A DNA stretch of 64,000 nucleotides from Streptomyces sp. M92 (GTDB lineage Bacteria > Actinomycetota > Actinomycetes > Streptomycetales > Streptomycetaceae), in NCBI RefSeq assembly GCF_028473745.1, contig NZ_CP101137.1, forward strand, positions 3,472,001 to 3,536,000, read 5' to 3'. Shown here piece after piece: positions 8,807 to 18,509 of this stretch (the first letter of the stretch is position 1; each line of letters begins with the position of its first letter). Made by a program: the position numbers and the translations under genes. The notes beneath the pieces were generated by a model. It saw nothing but the letters and a program-made list of their open reading frames with translations. It did no database searches and was not told where the DNA came from.

Positions 8807-10567
8807 GTGGCGCAGGTGCCGCAGAGGTTCTTCGACGCTCTGGCGGTGCGTACCTGGTGCGGTCTGTCCTTGCGCGCGCTCGGGCGGGCGCGCGAGGAGA
8901 TCGACGCGATCAACGTCTATCCGGTCGCCGACGGGGACACCGGCACGAACCTGTACCTGACCGTCGAGTCGGCCGTCGCCGCCGTGGAGGCGGTGTTCGC
9001 GGCGCACGCGGTGGGCGCCGGGGAGCCGGGTTGCGGCCCGGACGAGGGCCCCTCGCTGGCCGAGACCGTCGGCGCCATGGCGCACGGCGCGCTGATCGGC
9101 GCCCGCGGCAACTCCGGGACGATCCTCGCGCAGCTGCTGCGCGGCCTGGCCCAGGTGCTCACCGCCGACGCCGCAGGCGCCCGCCCGGACGGTGAAGGCG
9201 CCCACACCGACGGCCCGGGACTGCGGGCGGCCCTGCGGCACGCGGCCGAGTCCGCCCGGCAGGCCGTGGCCCACCCCGTCGAGGGCACCGTCCTGACCGT
9301 CGCCACCGCCGCCGCGGACGCGGCCGACGGGGCGGAGGGCGACTGCGCCGACGTGGCCCGCGCGGCGTACGACGGCGCCCGCGCGGCGCTCGCCGCCACC
9401 CCGGGCCAGCTGCCCGCCCTGAAGCGCGCCGGAGTCGTCGACGCCGGCGGACACGGCCTCGTCACCGTCCTCGCGGCCCTCGTGGAGACCTTCACGGGTC
9501 GGGCACCGGAGCCTCTCACCGTGTCGCACGCACGCGTGGCGCTCGACCCGGCGGACCCTGTGGGCGAGTGCCCCGTGGACGGCGGCTTCCTGGACGGCGC
9601 TTCCGCGGACGGCGGTGCCGGGAACGGCGGTGCCGGGAGCGGCGGCCCCGCCTTCGAGGTGATCTACCTCCTCGAGGCCGGGGACACGGAGGTCGCGCGG
9701 CTGCGGCGGCGGCTCGACGCCCTCGGGGACTCGCTCGTCGTCGTCGGCGGCGACGGACTGTGGAACGTCCACGTGCACGTCGACGACGCGGGCGCCGCCG
9801 TCGAGGCGGGTGTGGAGGCCGGACGGCCGTACCGGATCCGGATCACCCACTTCGGGCACGGCGACGCGCACACCACCCACTCCGAGCGCCCGCCCCGGGA
9901 GCGGGCCCAGCGCGCCGTGGTGGCCGTCGTGCCGGGGGAGGGGCTGGCGGGGCTCTACACCGAGGCCGGCGCGACGACCGTGCTCGCCCGCCCCGGGGAG
10001 CCGCCGGCGAGCGGCGAGCTGGTCCAGGCCGTACGCCGGGCGCACGCGCGCGAGGTCGTGCTGCTGCCCAACGACGCCGAACTGCGCCACACCGCCGCCG
10101 CGGCGGCCGAGCAGGCCCGGACCGAGGGCGTCCGGGTGGCCCTGATCCCGACCCGTTCCGCGGTCCAGGGCATCGCCGCGCTGGCCGTGCACGAACCCGG
10201 GCGGCGCTTCGACGAGGACGTGGTGGCGATGACCTCGGCGGCCGGCGCCACCCGGTACGCCGAGGTCGCCGTCGCCGAACGCCAGGCCTGGACCACCGCC
10301 GGCATCTGCCAGGCCGGTGACGTGCTCGGCCTCATCGACGGCGACGTGGCCGTGATCGGCGCGGACGTCGCCGAGGTCGCCGCGACCGTCCTGGACCGGA
10401 TGCTCGCGGCCGGCGGCGAGCTGGTCACCCTCGTCCTCGGCGAAGAGGCCCCCGAGTCCGTCGCCGGCCGTCTTCAGGCCCGGGTCCGCCAGGCGTACCT
10501 GGCCGTCGACACGGTGGTCTACCGGGGCGGGCGGCAGGGCGCGCTGCTGCTGGTCGGTGTGGAGTAG
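8807..10567 (+). CDS. DAK2/DhaL-domain protein, fatty acid kinase catalytic subunit-like (FakA/YloV family)
   Basis: 586 residues. The N-terminal ATP-binding DhaL domain has the hallmark INVYPVADGDTGTN (about 35-48) and ARGNSGTILAQLLRG. The middle and C-terminal regions match the FakA architecture, including VVAVVPGEGL and the LPNDAEL block. In Firmicutes FakA phosphorylates fatty acids bound to FakB (DegV-family) proteins; no FakB partner gene is in this window, so the substrate is inferred. GTG at 8807 has AGGGAG 6 bases upstream. recG follows after 61 bases in the same direction. Confidence 0.85.
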   Translation: MAQVPQRFFDALAVRTWCGLSLRALGRAREEIDAINVYPVADGDTGTNLYLTVESAVAAVEAVFAAHAVGAGEPGCGPDEGPSLAETVGAMAHGALIGARGNSGTILAQLLRGLAQVLTADAAGARPDGEGAHTDGPGLRAALRHAAESARQAVAHPVEGTVLTVATAAADAADGAEGDCADVARAAYDGARAALAATPGQLPALKRAGVVDAGGHGLVTVLAALVETFTGRAPEPLTVSHARVALDPADPVGECPVDGGFLDGASADGGAGNGGAGSGGPAFEVIYLLEAGDTEVARLRRRLDALGDSLVVVGGDGLWNVHVHVDDAGAAVEAGVEAGRPYRIRITHFGHGDAHTTHSERPPRERAQRAVVAVVPGEGLAGLYTEAGATTVLARPGEPPASGELVQAVRRAHAREVVLLPNDAELRHTAAAAAEQARTEGVRVALIPTRSAVQGIAALAVHEPGRRFDEDVVAMTSAAGATRYAEVAVAERQAWTTAGICQAGDVLGLIDGDVAVIGADVAEVAATVLDRMLAAGGELVTLVLGEEAPESVAGRLQARVRQAYLAVDTVVYRGGRQGALLLVGVE

Positions 10568-10628
10568 CACGACGGGCACCGCCGGTCCGCCGGGAGGTTC
10601 GGGGCCATTGTCAGTGGCGTGGTGTGCA

Positions 10629-12839
10629 ATGGATCTCGTGCCCGCACTGCGAGAACCACTGAAGAAGGTCCTCGGCCCCGCCACCGCGAAGGTGATGGCC
10701 GAGCACCTCGGCCTGCACACCGTCGGCGACCTCCTCCACCACTACCCCCGCAGATACGAGGAGCGCGGTCAGCTCACGCACCTGGCCGACCTCCCCATGG
10801 AGGAGCACGTCACGGTGGTCGCCCAGGTCGCCGACGCCCGCCTGCACACCTTCGCCTCGTCGAAGGCGCCGCGCGGCAAGGGACAGCGCCTGGAGGTGAC
10901 CATCACCGACGGCAGCGGCCGCCTCCAGCTGGTCTTCTTCGGCAACGGCGTGCACAAGCCCCACAAGGAGCTCCTGCCGGGCACCCGCGCGATGTTCGCG
11001 GGCAAGGTCTCCGTCTTCAACCGCCGGCTCCAACTGGCCCACCCGGCGTACGAGCTGCTGCGCGGCGACCCCGACGGCGGCGAGACCGTGGAGTCCTGGG
11101 CGGGCGCCCTCATCCCCCTCTACCCGGCCACCGCCAAGCTGGAGTCCTGGAAGCTCGCCAAGGCCATCCAGACGGTCCTGCCCAGCGCCCAGGAGGCCGT
11201 CGACCCGCTGCCGGACTCCCTGCGCGAGGGCCGCGGCCTGGTCTCCCTCCCCGAGGCCCTGCTGAAGATCCACCGCCCGCACACCAAGGCGGACATCGAG
11301 GACGCCCGCGCCCGCCTCAAGTGGGACGAGGCCTTCGTCCTCCAGGTCGCCCTCGCGCGGCGCCGCCACGCCGAGACCCAGCTCCCCGCGGTCCCGAGGC
11401 GGCCGAGCCCGGACGGCCTGCTGACGGCCTTCGACGACCGTCTCCCCTTCACCCTCACCGACGGGCAGCAGAAGGTCTCCCGCGAGATCTTCGACGACCT
11501 CGCCACGGACCACCCCATGCACCGGCTGCTCCAGGGAGAGGTCGGATCGGGCAAGACGATGGTGGCCCTGCGCGCCATGCTCGCCGTCGTCGACGCGGGC
11601 GGACAGGCCGTGATGCTGGCGCCCACCGAGGTGCTCGCCCAGCAGCACCACCGGTCGGTCGTCGAGATGATGGGCGAGCTGGCCGAGGGAGGCATGCTCG
11701 GCGGCGCCGAACACGCCACCAAGGTGGTGCTGCTCACCGGTTCCATGGGCGCCGCCGCCCGCCGGCACGCCCTGCTCGACCTGGCCACCGGCGAGGCGGG
11801 CATCGTCATCGGCACCCACGCGCTGATCGAGGACAAGGTCCAGTTCCACGACCTCGGCCTGGTCGTCGTCGACGAACAGCACCGCTTCGGCGTCGAGCAG
11901 CGCGACGCCCTGCGCGGCAAGGGCAAGCAGCCCCCGCACCTGCTCGTCATGACCGCCACGCCCATCCCGCGCACCGTAGCCATGACCGTCTTCGGCGACC
12001 TGGAGACCTCCGTCCTGGACCAGCTCCCGGCCGGCCGCTCCCCGATCGCCAGCCACGTCGTCCCGGCCGCCGACAAGCCTCACTTCCTGTCGCGGGCCTG
12101 GGAACGGGTCCGCGAGGAGGTGTCGAACGGCCACCAGGCGTACGTCGTCTGCCCGCGCATCGGCGACGAGGACGAGGACCCGAAGAAGGCCGCCAAGAAG
12201 GCCCCGGAGGGGGACGCGGAGAAGCGGCCCCCGCTCGCCGTCCTCGACGTCGCCGAACAGCTCGCCGAGGGCCCGCTCCAGGGCCTGCGGGTCGAGGTGC
12301 TGCACGGCCGTATGCAGCCCGACGACAAGGACGCCGTCATGCGCCGCTTCGCGGCCGGCGAGACCGACGTCCTGGTCGCCACGACCGTCATCGAGGTCGG
12401 CGTCAACGTCCCCAACGCCACCGCGATGGTCATCATGGACGCCGACCGCTTCGGTGTCTCCCAGCTCCACCAGCTGCGCGGACGCGTCGGCCGCGGCTCC
12501 GCCCCCGGTCTGTGCCTGCTGGTCACCGAGATGCCAGAGGCGAGCGCGGCCCGCCAGCGGCTGAACGCCGTCGCCGGCACCCTCGACGGCTTTGAGCTCT
12601 CCCGCATCGACCTCGAACAGCGCCGCGAGGGCGACGTCCTCGGCCAGGCCCAGTCCGGCGCCCGCACCTCCCTGCGGGTCCTCGCGGTGATCGAGGACGA
12701 GGAGATCATCGCCGAGGCGAGACAGGAGGCGGCGGCGGTGGTGGCCGCCGACCCGGAGCTGACCGCCCTGCCCGGGCTGCGGACGGCCCTGGACGCCCTC
12801 CTGGACGAGGAGAGGGAGCAGTACCTGGAGAAGGGCTGA
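10629..12839 (+). CDS. recG: ATP-dependent DNA helicase RecG
   Basis: 736 residues. Remodels stalled replication forks and branched recombination intermediates. After the N-terminal wedge/OB region come the helicase motifs: Walker A GEVGSGKT, the DExx box VVVDEQHRFGVEQR, MTATPIPRT, and C-terminal LRGRVGRGS with the LGQAQSG tail. A Lys/Glu-rich insert (about residues 517-535) separates motifs III and IV. ATG at 10629 is chosen over an in-frame upstream opening overlapping the FakA-like gene because MDLVPALREPLKKVLG is the family start. No clear Shine-Dalgarno. Confidence 0.96.
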   Translation: MDLVPALREPLKKVLGPATAKVMAEHLGLHTVGDLLHHYPRRYEERGQLTHLADLPMEEHVTVVAQVADARLHTFASSKAPRGKGQRLEVTITDGSGRLQLVFFGNGVHKPHKELLPGTRAMFAGKVSVFNRRLQLAHPAYELLRGDPDGGETVESWAGALIPLYPATAKLESWKLAKAIQTVLPSAQEAVDPLPDSLREGRGLVSLPEALLKIHRPHTKADIEDARARLKWDEAFVLQVALARRRHAETQLPAVPRRPSPDGLLTAFDDRLPFTLTDGQQKVSREIFDDLATDHPMHRLLQGEVGSGKTMVALRAMLAVVDAGGQAVMLAPTEVLAQQHHRSVVEMMGELAEGGMLGGAEHATKVVLLTGSMGAAARRHALLDLATGEAGIVIGTHALIEDKVQFHDLGLVVVDEQHRFGVEQRDALRGKGKQPPHLLVMTATPIPRTVAMTVFGDLETSVLDQLPAGRSPIASHVVPAADKPHFLSRAWERVREEVSNGHQAYVVCPRIGDEDEDPKKAAKKAPEGDAEKRPPLAVLDVAEQLAEGPLQGLRVEVLHGRMQPDDKDAVMRRFAAGETDVLVATTVIEVGVNVPNATAMVIMDADRFGVSQLHQLRGRVGRGSAPGLCLLVTEMPEASAARQRLNAVAGTLDGFELSRIDLEQRREGDVLGQAQSGARTSLRVLAVIEDEEIIAEARQEAAAVVAADPELTALPGLRTALDALLDEEREQYLEKG

Positions 12840-12946
12840 ACATCGCCCGCCCGGGGGAGCGCGGGGCTGTGCCGACGTGCGGCTCCACCGGCGCGGGCAC
12901 GACCAGCCACACTGGACCCAGAGCCGCTCACGACCAAGGACACCAG

Positions 12947-13534
12947 ATGACCCGAGTGATCGCCGGCAAAGCCGGGGGACGCCGCCTAGCCGTCCCCCGG
13001 GGAACCGGCACCCGCCCCACCTCCGACCGCGCCCGCGAGGGGCTCTTCTCCACGTGGCAGTCCCTGCTCGGCGGCCCCCTGGACGGGGAGCGGGTCATCG
13101 ACCTGTACGCCGGTTCCGGCGCCGTCGGCCTGGAGGCCCTGTCCCGGGGCGCCGGGCACGTCCTGCTCGTCGAGGCAGACGCCCGCGCCGCCCAAACCGT
13201 CCGGGAGAACGTCAAGGCCCTCGGCCTGCCCGGCGCCGAGGTCCGGGCGGGCAAGGCGGAACAGATCGTCCGCGGCGCGGCCCCGGGCGAGCCGTACGAC
13301 ATCGTCTTCCTGGACCCGCCCTACGCCGTCTCCGACGACGATCTTCGGGAGATCCTGCTCACACTCCGCTCGGAGGGGTGGCTCGCCGCCGAAGCGCTCG
13401 TCACCGTGGAGCGCAGCACCAGGGGCGGCGAATTCCGGTGGCCGGACGGCTTCGAAGCGATCCGGTCCCGTCGCTACGGCGAGGGAACGTTTTGGTACGG
13501 TCGCGCCGCCTCTACGTGCGAAGACGCACGATGA
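12947..13534 (+). CDS. rsmD: 16S rRNA (guanine966-N2)-methyltransferase
   Basis: 195 residues. Methylates a guanine in 16S rRNA helix 31. Shows MTRVIAGKAGGRRL at the start, SAM-binding VIDLYAGSGAVGLEA and the catalytic DPPYA motif. ATG at 12947 removes a Thr/Gly-rich upstream stretch that lacks family similarity. It precedes coaD by 26 bases, the usual actinobacterial and enterobacterial pairing. Confidence 0.93.
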   Translation: MTRVIAGKAGGRRLAVPRGTGTRPTSDRAREGLFSTWQSLLGGPLDGERVIDLYAGSGAVGLEALSRGAGHVLLVEADARAAQTVRENVKALGLPGAEVRAGKAEQIVRGAAPGEPYDIVFLDPPYAVSDDDLREILLTLRSEGWLAAEALVTVERSTRGGEFRWPDGFEAIRSRRYGEGTFWYGRAASTCEDAR

Positions 13535-13560
13535 CCGGACCGGAGAGCGAGGGAACTCAA

Positions 13561-14040
13561 GTGCGCCGCGCCGTCTGTCCCGGGTCGTTCGACCCGATCA
13601 CCAACGGACATCTCGACATCATCGCCCGTGCCTCCAGCCTCTACGACGAGGTCTACGTCGCGGTGATGATCAACCAGGCCAAGAAGGGCCTGTTCGAGAT
13701 CGAGGAGCGGATCGACCTCATCCGCCAGGTCACCGCCGAGTACGGGAACGTACGCGTGGAGTCCTTCCACGGCCTCCTCGTCGACTTCTGCAAGCAGCGC
13801 GAGATCCCGGCCATCGTCAAGGGCCTGCGTGCGGTCAGCGACTTCGACTACGAGCTGCAGATGGCCCAGATGAACAACGGCCTCTCCGGTGTGGAGACCC
13901 TGTTCATCCCCACCAACCCGACCTACAGCTTCCTGTCGTCCTCCCTGGTCAAGGAGGTCGCCACCTGGGGCGGCGACGTCTCCCACCTGGTGCCGCCGCT
14001 GGTCCTCGAAGCGCTCTCGGAACGCCTGCGCAAGAACTGA
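13561..14040 (+). CDS. coaD: phosphopantetheine adenylyltransferase
   Basis: 159 residues. Adenylates 4'-phosphopantetheine, the penultimate step of coenzyme A synthesis. The nucleotidyltransferase motif GSFDPITNGHLDII opens the protein; GLRAVSDFDYELQMA and the YSFLSSSLVKEVA end motif are intact. GTG at 13561 gives the family length and is preceded by GAGGGAA. An in-frame ATG at 13531, overlapping the rsmD stop, would add ten residues and is the alternative. A small hairpin (14084-14100) follows. Confidence 0.96.
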   Translation: MRRAVCPGSFDPITNGHLDIIARASSLYDEVYVAVMINQAKKGLFEIEERIDLIRQVTAEYGNVRVESFHGLLVDFCKQREIPAIVKGLRAVSDFDYELQMAQMNNGLSGVETLFIPTNPTYSFLSSSLVKEVATWGGDVSHLVPPLVLEALSERLRKN

Positions 14041-14161
14041 CACCGCCGCCGCCCGGCTCCCGGAGACTGACAAACCGTCACCCGGTGTCCCCCGGACACC
14101 CCAGGGTCGTACAGTCGTCCCGTCCGTCTCCAACACAGCTGTAGAGAGTGGCGAGCACACG

Positions 14162-15280
14162 GTGGACGTGCAGAACAAGCTCGACGAGATCACCGCGATG
14201 GTCTCCGGCGCCCGCGCCATGCCCATGTCGGCCTCGTGCGTGGTCAACCGCGCCGAACTGCTCTCGCTGCTGGAGGAGCTGCGCGCCGAGCTGCCCGGCT
14301 CCCTCGCCCAGGCCCAGGAGCTGATCGGCGACCGGGAGCAGATGGTCGCGCAGGCCCGCCAGGAGGCCGACCGGATCATCGAGAGCGCACACGCGGAGCG
14401 CGGCTCGCTGATCTCCGACACCGAGGTCGCCCGCCGTTCCCAGGCCGAGGCCGACCGCATCCTCGCCGAGGCCCGCCAGGAGGCCGAGGAGGTCCGCGCC
14501 GAGGCCGACGACTACGTCGACTCCAAGCTCGCCAACTTCGAGGTCGTCCTCACCAAGACCCTCGGCTCCGTCGGCCGGGGCCGCGAGAAGCTGCTCGGCA
14601 CCGGGCCCGGCCTCGACGAGAACGGCTACGAGGACGAGGACGCCCCCGAGCGCAGCCACGACCCGGAGGTCCTGCGCCGCGACGCCGACGCCTACGTCGA
14701 CACCAAGCTCGGCGCCTTCGAGGCGGTGCTGGCCAAGACCCTGGACGCGGTCGGACGGGGCCGCCAGAAGCTGCACGGCCGGATCGCCACCGACGACCTC
14801 GGCGCCCTCGCCGACGACTCCACCACCGTCCAGCACTCCAGCGACGCCGACTACCTCGCCGGCCTCGCCGCCCTCTCCGACACCCCCGCCCAGCAGCCCC
14901 GCCGGCACGAGTACGACGAGCCGCAGCCGGCGGCGGCCCGGGCACCGGAGCAGGCGGTGCCGGAGATGCCGTCGCAGCAGCCGGCGTACGGCTACGCCCA
15001 GCAGCAGCCCGACCCGTACGCGGGCTACCAGCAGCAGTACGGCGGCCAGGACCCCTACGCCTACCAGCAGCAGACCGCCGACCCCTATGCGTACCAGGGC
15101 TACGACGCGTCCCAGCAGACGTACGACGGACAGCAGCCCTACCCTCAGGCGCAACAGCCCCAGCAGCCCGAGCACCCCCCGCAGGCCCAGCCTCAGACCC
15201 TCGACGAGACCAGCCTCTTCGACACCAGCATGATCAGCGCCGAGCAGCTGCGGGCCTACGAACAGGGCCGCGGCCTCTAG
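14162..15280 (+). CDS. DivIVA-like coiled-coil protein, SepIVA homologue by position
   Basis: 372 residues. Residues from about 5 to 200 are a charged coiled-coil rich in EADRI and RQEAEE heptads, with two copies of a YVD[ST]KLxxFExVLxKTL segment; from about 250 the protein turns Gln/Tyr/Pro-rich (YGYAQQQPDPYAGYQQQ) and is probably disordered. The position between coaD and the DUF177-rpmF-rnc-mutM-smc block matches mycobacterial SepIVA, a septation factor related to DivIVA (knowledge plus synteny). I infer a cytoskeletal role in septation or polar growth. Start GTG at 14162; a second GTG two codons later is possible. Confidence 0.75.
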   Translation: MDVQNKLDEITAMVSGARAMPMSASCVVNRAELLSLLEELRAELPGSLAQAQELIGDREQMVAQARQEADRIIESAHAERGSLISDTEVARRSQAEADRILAEARQEAEEVRAEADDYVDSKLANFEVVLTKTLGSVGRGREKLLGTGPGLDENGYEDEDAPERSHDPEVLRRDADAYVDTKLGAFEAVLAKTLDAVGRGRQKLHGRIATDDLGALADDSTTVQHSSDADYLAGLAALSDTPAQQPRRHEYDEPQPAAARAPEQAVPEMPSQQPAYGYAQQQPDPYAGYQQQYGGQDPYAYQQQTADPYAYQGYDASQQTYDGQQPYPQAQQPQQPEHPPQAQPQTLDETSLFDTSMISAEQLRAYEQGRGL

Positions 15281-15305
15281 GGCGGGAGCCCTCGACCGGC
15301 CCGGA

Positions 15306-15335
15306 TTGGGCCGTGAGCGAATGGTCCAGTATCCT
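15306..15335 (+). promoter_or_regulatory. candidate promoter of the DUF177-rpmF-rnc unit
   Basis: TTGGGC at 15306-15311 and TATCCT at 15330-15335 with 18-base spacing, about 100 bases before the DUF177 gene. Identified by eye. Confidence 0.45.
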
Positions 15336-15435
15336 GGCTCTTCGGTCGCGTGTACGTCCGCGATCGCCGCTGCCCGGGAGCACCGAAGGGCGGCGTCCCC
15401 CAGCTGTACCCCAGTCACGAAGACCGAAAGCAGGA

Positions 15436-16080
15436 ATGGCTCTGAACGCGCGCCTCGACCACCGCGACCCCCTCGTGTTCGACACACACGAGCTGGGACG
15501 GCGGCCCGGTGCGCTGCAGCGCCTGACCCGCACGGTCGACGCTCCCAAAGACTTCGGTGTCCAGGGAGTCATCGCGGTGCCGGAAGGCGCCCCGGTGGAA
15601 CTCGATCTCCGGCTCGAGTCGGTCATGGAAGGGGTGCTCGTCACAGGCACCGCCCGTGCCAAGGCCAAGGGGGAGTGCGTAAGGTGTCTGGAGCCGCTCG
15701 AGCAGGAGCTCGACGCGGACTTCCAGGAACTGTTCTCGTACCCTGACGCCGACGACCGGGGCCGCCCTGTGGCGGAACCGGGCGACGACGCCGAGGACGA
15801 CGAGGACAGGTTCTTCGTCGAGGACGGACTGATCGGCCTCGAACCCGTGCTGCGCGACGCGGTGGTGCTCGCACTGCCGATGCAGCCGGTGTGCCGGGAA
15901 GACTGCCCGGGTCTGTGCTCCGAGTGCGGAGCACGCCTGGCGGACGATCCGGACCACCACCATGACGCCGTCGACATTCGTTGGGCGGCTTTGCAGGGAC
16001 TCGCCGGTTCACTCGGAGACGGCGAGAAGGACGAGATGAGCGGCGCCGAACCTGGCGTCGACGAGAAGCAGGAGAAGTAG
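15436..16080 (+). CDS. DUF177 (YceD) family protein, 23S rRNA accumulation protein-like
   Basis: 214 residues. The family pairs with rpmF across bacteria, and a role in 23S rRNA accumulation and ribosome assembly is proposed for YceD in E. coli and plants (family knowledge). The [13 protein letters not shown] motif and the C-terminal cysteine cluster [13 protein letters not shown] probably bind zinc. Between them is a highly acidic stretch ([11 protein letters not shown]). The N-terminal [11 protein letters not shown] is typical. ATG at 15436. The rpmF start lies 2 bases after its stop. Confidence 0.9.
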   Translation: MALNARLDHRDPLVFDTHELGRRPGALQRLTRTVDAPKDFGVQGVIAVPEGAPVELDLRLESVMEGVLVTGTARAKAKGECVRCLEPLEQELDADFQELFSYPDADDRGRPVAEPGDDAEDDEDRFFVEDGLIGLEPVLRDAVVLALPMQPVCREDCPGLCSECGARLADDPDHHHDAVDIRWAALQGLAGSLGDGEKDEMSGAEPGVDEKQEK

Positions 16081-16082
16081 CC

Positions 16083-16256
16083 GTGGCTGTTCCGAAGCGG
16101 AAGATGTCGCGCAGCAACACGCGCCACCGCCGGTCGCAGTGGAAGGCTGCGGTCCCCACCCTGGTTGCGTGCGAGCGCTGCCACGAGCCCAAGCAGCAGC
16201 ACATCGCGTGCCCGTCTTGCGGCACTTACAACAAGCGCCAGGTCCTCGAGGTCTGA
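16083..16256 (+). CDS. rpmF: 50S ribosomal protein L32, zinc-binding type
   Basis: 57 residues, [20 protein letters not shown] onward. The C-terminal zinc ribbon has CERC and CPSC pairs. GTG start at 16083, 2 bases after the DUF177 stop, whose 3' end (GGAGAAG) provides the ribosome binding site. Followed closely by rnc. Confidence 0.97.
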   Translation: MAVPKRKMSRSNTRHRRSQWKAAVPTLVACERCHEPKQQHIACPSCGTYNKRQVLEV

Positions 16257-16275
16257 GCGGCTGGTGAGAGGCACT

Positions 16276-17109
16276 GTGTCAGTCCCCAAGAAGGCGGATG
16301 ACGCCAAGGCGGACCCACCCGCCAAGAAGAAGGCGGACAACAACCAGGCCTCGTCCCACACGCTTCTGGAAGGGCGGCTCGGCTACCGGCTCGAGTCCGC
16401 CCTTCTGGTGCGTGCACTGACCCACCGTTCCTACGCGTACGAGAACGGCGGTCTGCCGACGAACGAGCGGCTGGAGTTCCTCGGTGACTCCGTCCTCGGC
16501 CTCGTCGTCACGGACACGCTGTACCGCACCCACCCCGACCTGCCCGAAGGCCAGCTGGCCAAGCTGCGGGCCGCGGTGGTCAACTCGCGTGCGCTGGCGG
16601 AGGTGGGCCGCGGGCTCGAACTCGGCTCCTTCATCCGGCTCGGCCGCGGTGAAGAGGGCACGGGAGGCCGGGACAAGGCATCCATCCTCGCCGACACCCT
16701 CGAAGCGGTGATCGGCGCGGTCTATCTCGACCAGGGCCTCGACGCGGCCTCCGAACTGGTGCACCGCCTGTTCGACCCGCTGATCGAGAAGTCCTCCAAC
16801 CTCGGTGCCGGCCTGGACTGGAAGACCAGCCTCCAGGAGCTCACCGCGACCGAAGGGCTCGGCGTCCCCGAGTACCTGGTCACGGAGACCGGCCCCGACC
16901 ACGAGAAGACCTTCACTGCTGCCGCCCGCGTCGGAGGCGTCTCGTACGGCACCGGCACCGGCCGCAGCAAGAAGGAGGCGGAGCAGCAGGCCGCGGAATC
17001 CGCGTGGCGGTCGATCAAGACCGCGGCGGACGAGCGCGCCAAGGCGACGGCCGACCAGCCTGCCGCCGAAGCCGCCGAGGCCGCCGACGCCTCGTCGGCC
17101 TCCGCCTGA
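16276..17109 (+). CDS. rnc: ribonuclease III
   Basis: 277 residues. Cleaves double-stranded RNA, maturing rRNA; in S. coelicolor the same gene (absB) is a global regulator of antibiotic production. The catalytic signature [18 protein letters not shown] is near 63-80, the metal-binding [15 protein letters not shown] is central, and the dsRNA-binding domain ends with [16 protein letters not shown]. An Ala-rich tail follows. GTG at 16276 has GAGAGG 5 bases upstream; an in-frame GTG at 16264 would add four residues and cannot be excluded. N-terminal Lys-rich extension of about 25 residues. Confidence 0.95.
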   Translation: MSVPKKADDAKADPPAKKKADNNQASSHTLLEGRLGYRLESALLVRALTHRSYAYENGGLPTNERLEFLGDSVLGLVVTDTLYRTHPDLPEGQLAKLRAAVVNSRALAEVGRGLELGSFIRLGRGEEGTGGRDKASILADTLEAVIGAVYLDQGLDAASELVHRLFDPLIEKSSNLGAGLDWKTSLQELTATEGLGVPEYLVTETGPDHEKTFTAAARVGGVSYGTGTGRSKKEAEQQAAESAWRSIKTAADERAKATADQPAAEAAEAADASSASA

Positions 17110-17130
17110 CCCACCCGTACCAGCGCACGT

Positions 17131-17168
17131 CCCGAACGCCCGCCCCACTACCGGGGTGGGCGTTCGGG
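17131..17168 (+). terminator. strong hairpin between rnc and mutM
   Basis: 16-bp arms (17131-17146 and 17153-17168, starting CCCGAACGCCCG) with one G-U pair and a 6-base loop. It could terminate or attenuate the rpmF-rnc message before mutM, whose Shine-Dalgarno lies about 20 bases further on. Confidence 0.7.
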
Positions 17169-17197
17169 AGGTCCACCGGACCGTCCGAGGGGATGCC

Positions 17198-18058
17198 ATG
17201 CCCGAGTTGCCCGAGGTCGAAGTCGTCCGGCGCGGCCTGGAGCGCTGGGTCGCCCACCGCACCGTCGCCGACGCCGAGGTGCTCCACCCGCGCGCGGTAC
17301 GCCGGCACATCGCCGGCCCCGACGACTTCGCCCACCGTCTGAAGGGCCACCGCGTCGGCACGCCCAGCCGCCGCGGCAAGTACCTGTGGCTGCCCCTGGA
17401 GGACACCGGCCAGGCGGTCCTCGCCCACCTCGGCATGAGCGGCCAGCTCCTGGTCCAGCCGCACGAGGCACCCGCCGAGAAGCACCTGCGCGTCCGCGTC
17501 CGCTTCACCGACGCCCTCGGCACCGAACTCCGCTTCGTCGACCAGCGCACCTTCGGCGGTCTCTCCCTGCACGAGACCAGCCCCGACGGCCTGCCCGACG
17601 TCATCGCGCACATCGCCCGGGACCCGCTCGACCCGCTCTTCGACGACGAGGCCTTCCACCTCGCCCTGCGCCGCAAGCGCACCACCGTCAAACGGGCCCT
17701 GCTCGACCAGTCCCTGATCAGCGGCGTCGGCAACATCTACGCCGACGAGGCCCTGTGGCGCTCCTGCCTGCACTACGAACGCCCCACCGCGACCCTCACC
17801 CGCCCCCGCACCGCCGAACTCCTCGGCCACGTCCGGGACGTGATGAACGCCGCCCTCGCCGTCGGCGGCACCAGCTTCGACAGTCTCTACGTCAACATCA
17901 ACGGCGAATCCGGCTACTTCGACCGCTCCCTCGACGCATACGGCCGCGAGGACCTGCCCTGCCGCCGCTGCGCCACACCGATGCGCCGCAGGCCGTGGAT
18001 GAACCGCTCCAGCTACTTCTGCCCGAAGTGCCAGCGCCCGCCGAGGACCGCTCCCTAG
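17198..18058 (+). CDS. mutM: formamidopyrimidine-DNA glycosylase
   Basis: 286 residues. Excises oxidised purines such as 8-oxoguanine and cleaves the abasic site. The N-terminal catalytic [14 protein letters not shown] (Pro2 nucleophile, Glu3) is exact, as are the HLGMSGQL loop, the [14 protein letters not shown] helix-two-turn-helix and the C-terminal CxxC-x16-CxxC zinc finger (CRRC, CPKC). ATG at 17198 follows GAGGGGAT. Full length. Confidence 0.96.
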   Translation: MPELPEVEVVRRGLERWVAHRTVADAEVLHPRAVRRHIAGPDDFAHRLKGHRVGTPSRRGKYLWLPLEDTGQAVLAHLGMSGQLLVQPHEAPAEKHLRVRVRFTDALGTELRFVDQRTFGGLSLHETSPDGLPDVIAHIARDPLDPLFDDEAFHLALRRKRTTVKRALLDQSLISGVGNIYADEALWRSCLHYERPTATLTRPRTAELLGHVRDVMNAALAVGGTSFDSLYVNINGESGYFDRSLDAYGREDLPCRRCATPMRRRPWMNRSSYFCPKCQRPPRTAP

Positions 18059-18077
18059 GTGATCGTCCCATCAGGGA

Positions 18078-18485
18078 TCACACCGCAGGCGTCCGGCGCG
18101 CGTCGTCGTACCGCTCCCGCGACGCCAGGACCTCGTCCATCCGCCCCTCGAGGCACTGGATGAGCGCGATCAGCCGCCCGGCCACCTCACGCCCCAGCGG
18201 CGTGAGCTCGTAGTCCACGCGCGGCGGGTTGGTCGGCTGGGCCTCGCGGTGCACCAGGCCGTCGCGCTCCAGCGCGTGCAGCGTCTGGGCCAGCATCTTC
18301 TCGCTGACGCCGTCGACGCGGCGCCGCAGCTCGTTGAAGCGGAAGGACCCCTCGTACAGCGCCCCGAGCGTCAGCGCGCCCCAGCGCCCCGTGACGTGCT
18401 CCAGGGTGCCGCGCGAGGGACAGGCCCGGGAGAACACGTCGTACGGCAGGTCCTGCTCCGCCGTGCGCTCCTGCGTGGTCGACAT
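18078..18485 (-). CDS. HxlR-family transcriptional regulator
   Basis: 135 residues with a winged helix-turn-helix. Shows the family pattern: conserved Cys22 (RACPSRGTLEHVTGRWGAL), FRFNELRRRVDGVSEKMLAQTL recognition region, and VDYELTPLGREV wing. HxlR proteins often sense electrophiles or oxidants through that cysteine (family knowledge). It converges on mutM, ending 19 bases beyond the mutM stop, and lies upstream of the CAP-domain gene's 3' end. The target gene is not obvious from the neighbourhood. Confidence 0.9.
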   Translation of the reverse strand: MSTTQERTAEQDLPYDVFSRACPSRGTLEHVTGRWGALTLGALYEGSFRFNELRRRVDGVSEKMLAQTLHALERDGLVHREAQPTNPPRVDYELTPLGREVAGRLIALIQCLEGRMDEVLASRERYDDARRTPAV

Positions 18486-18509
18486 ACCGCCAGCGTACGT
18501 GGGCCGGCG

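Noticed and set aside
13531..13560. ATG at 13531 as coaD start
   Set aside because: Adds ten residues without family similarity; GTG at 13561 with GAGGGAA fits the known protein.
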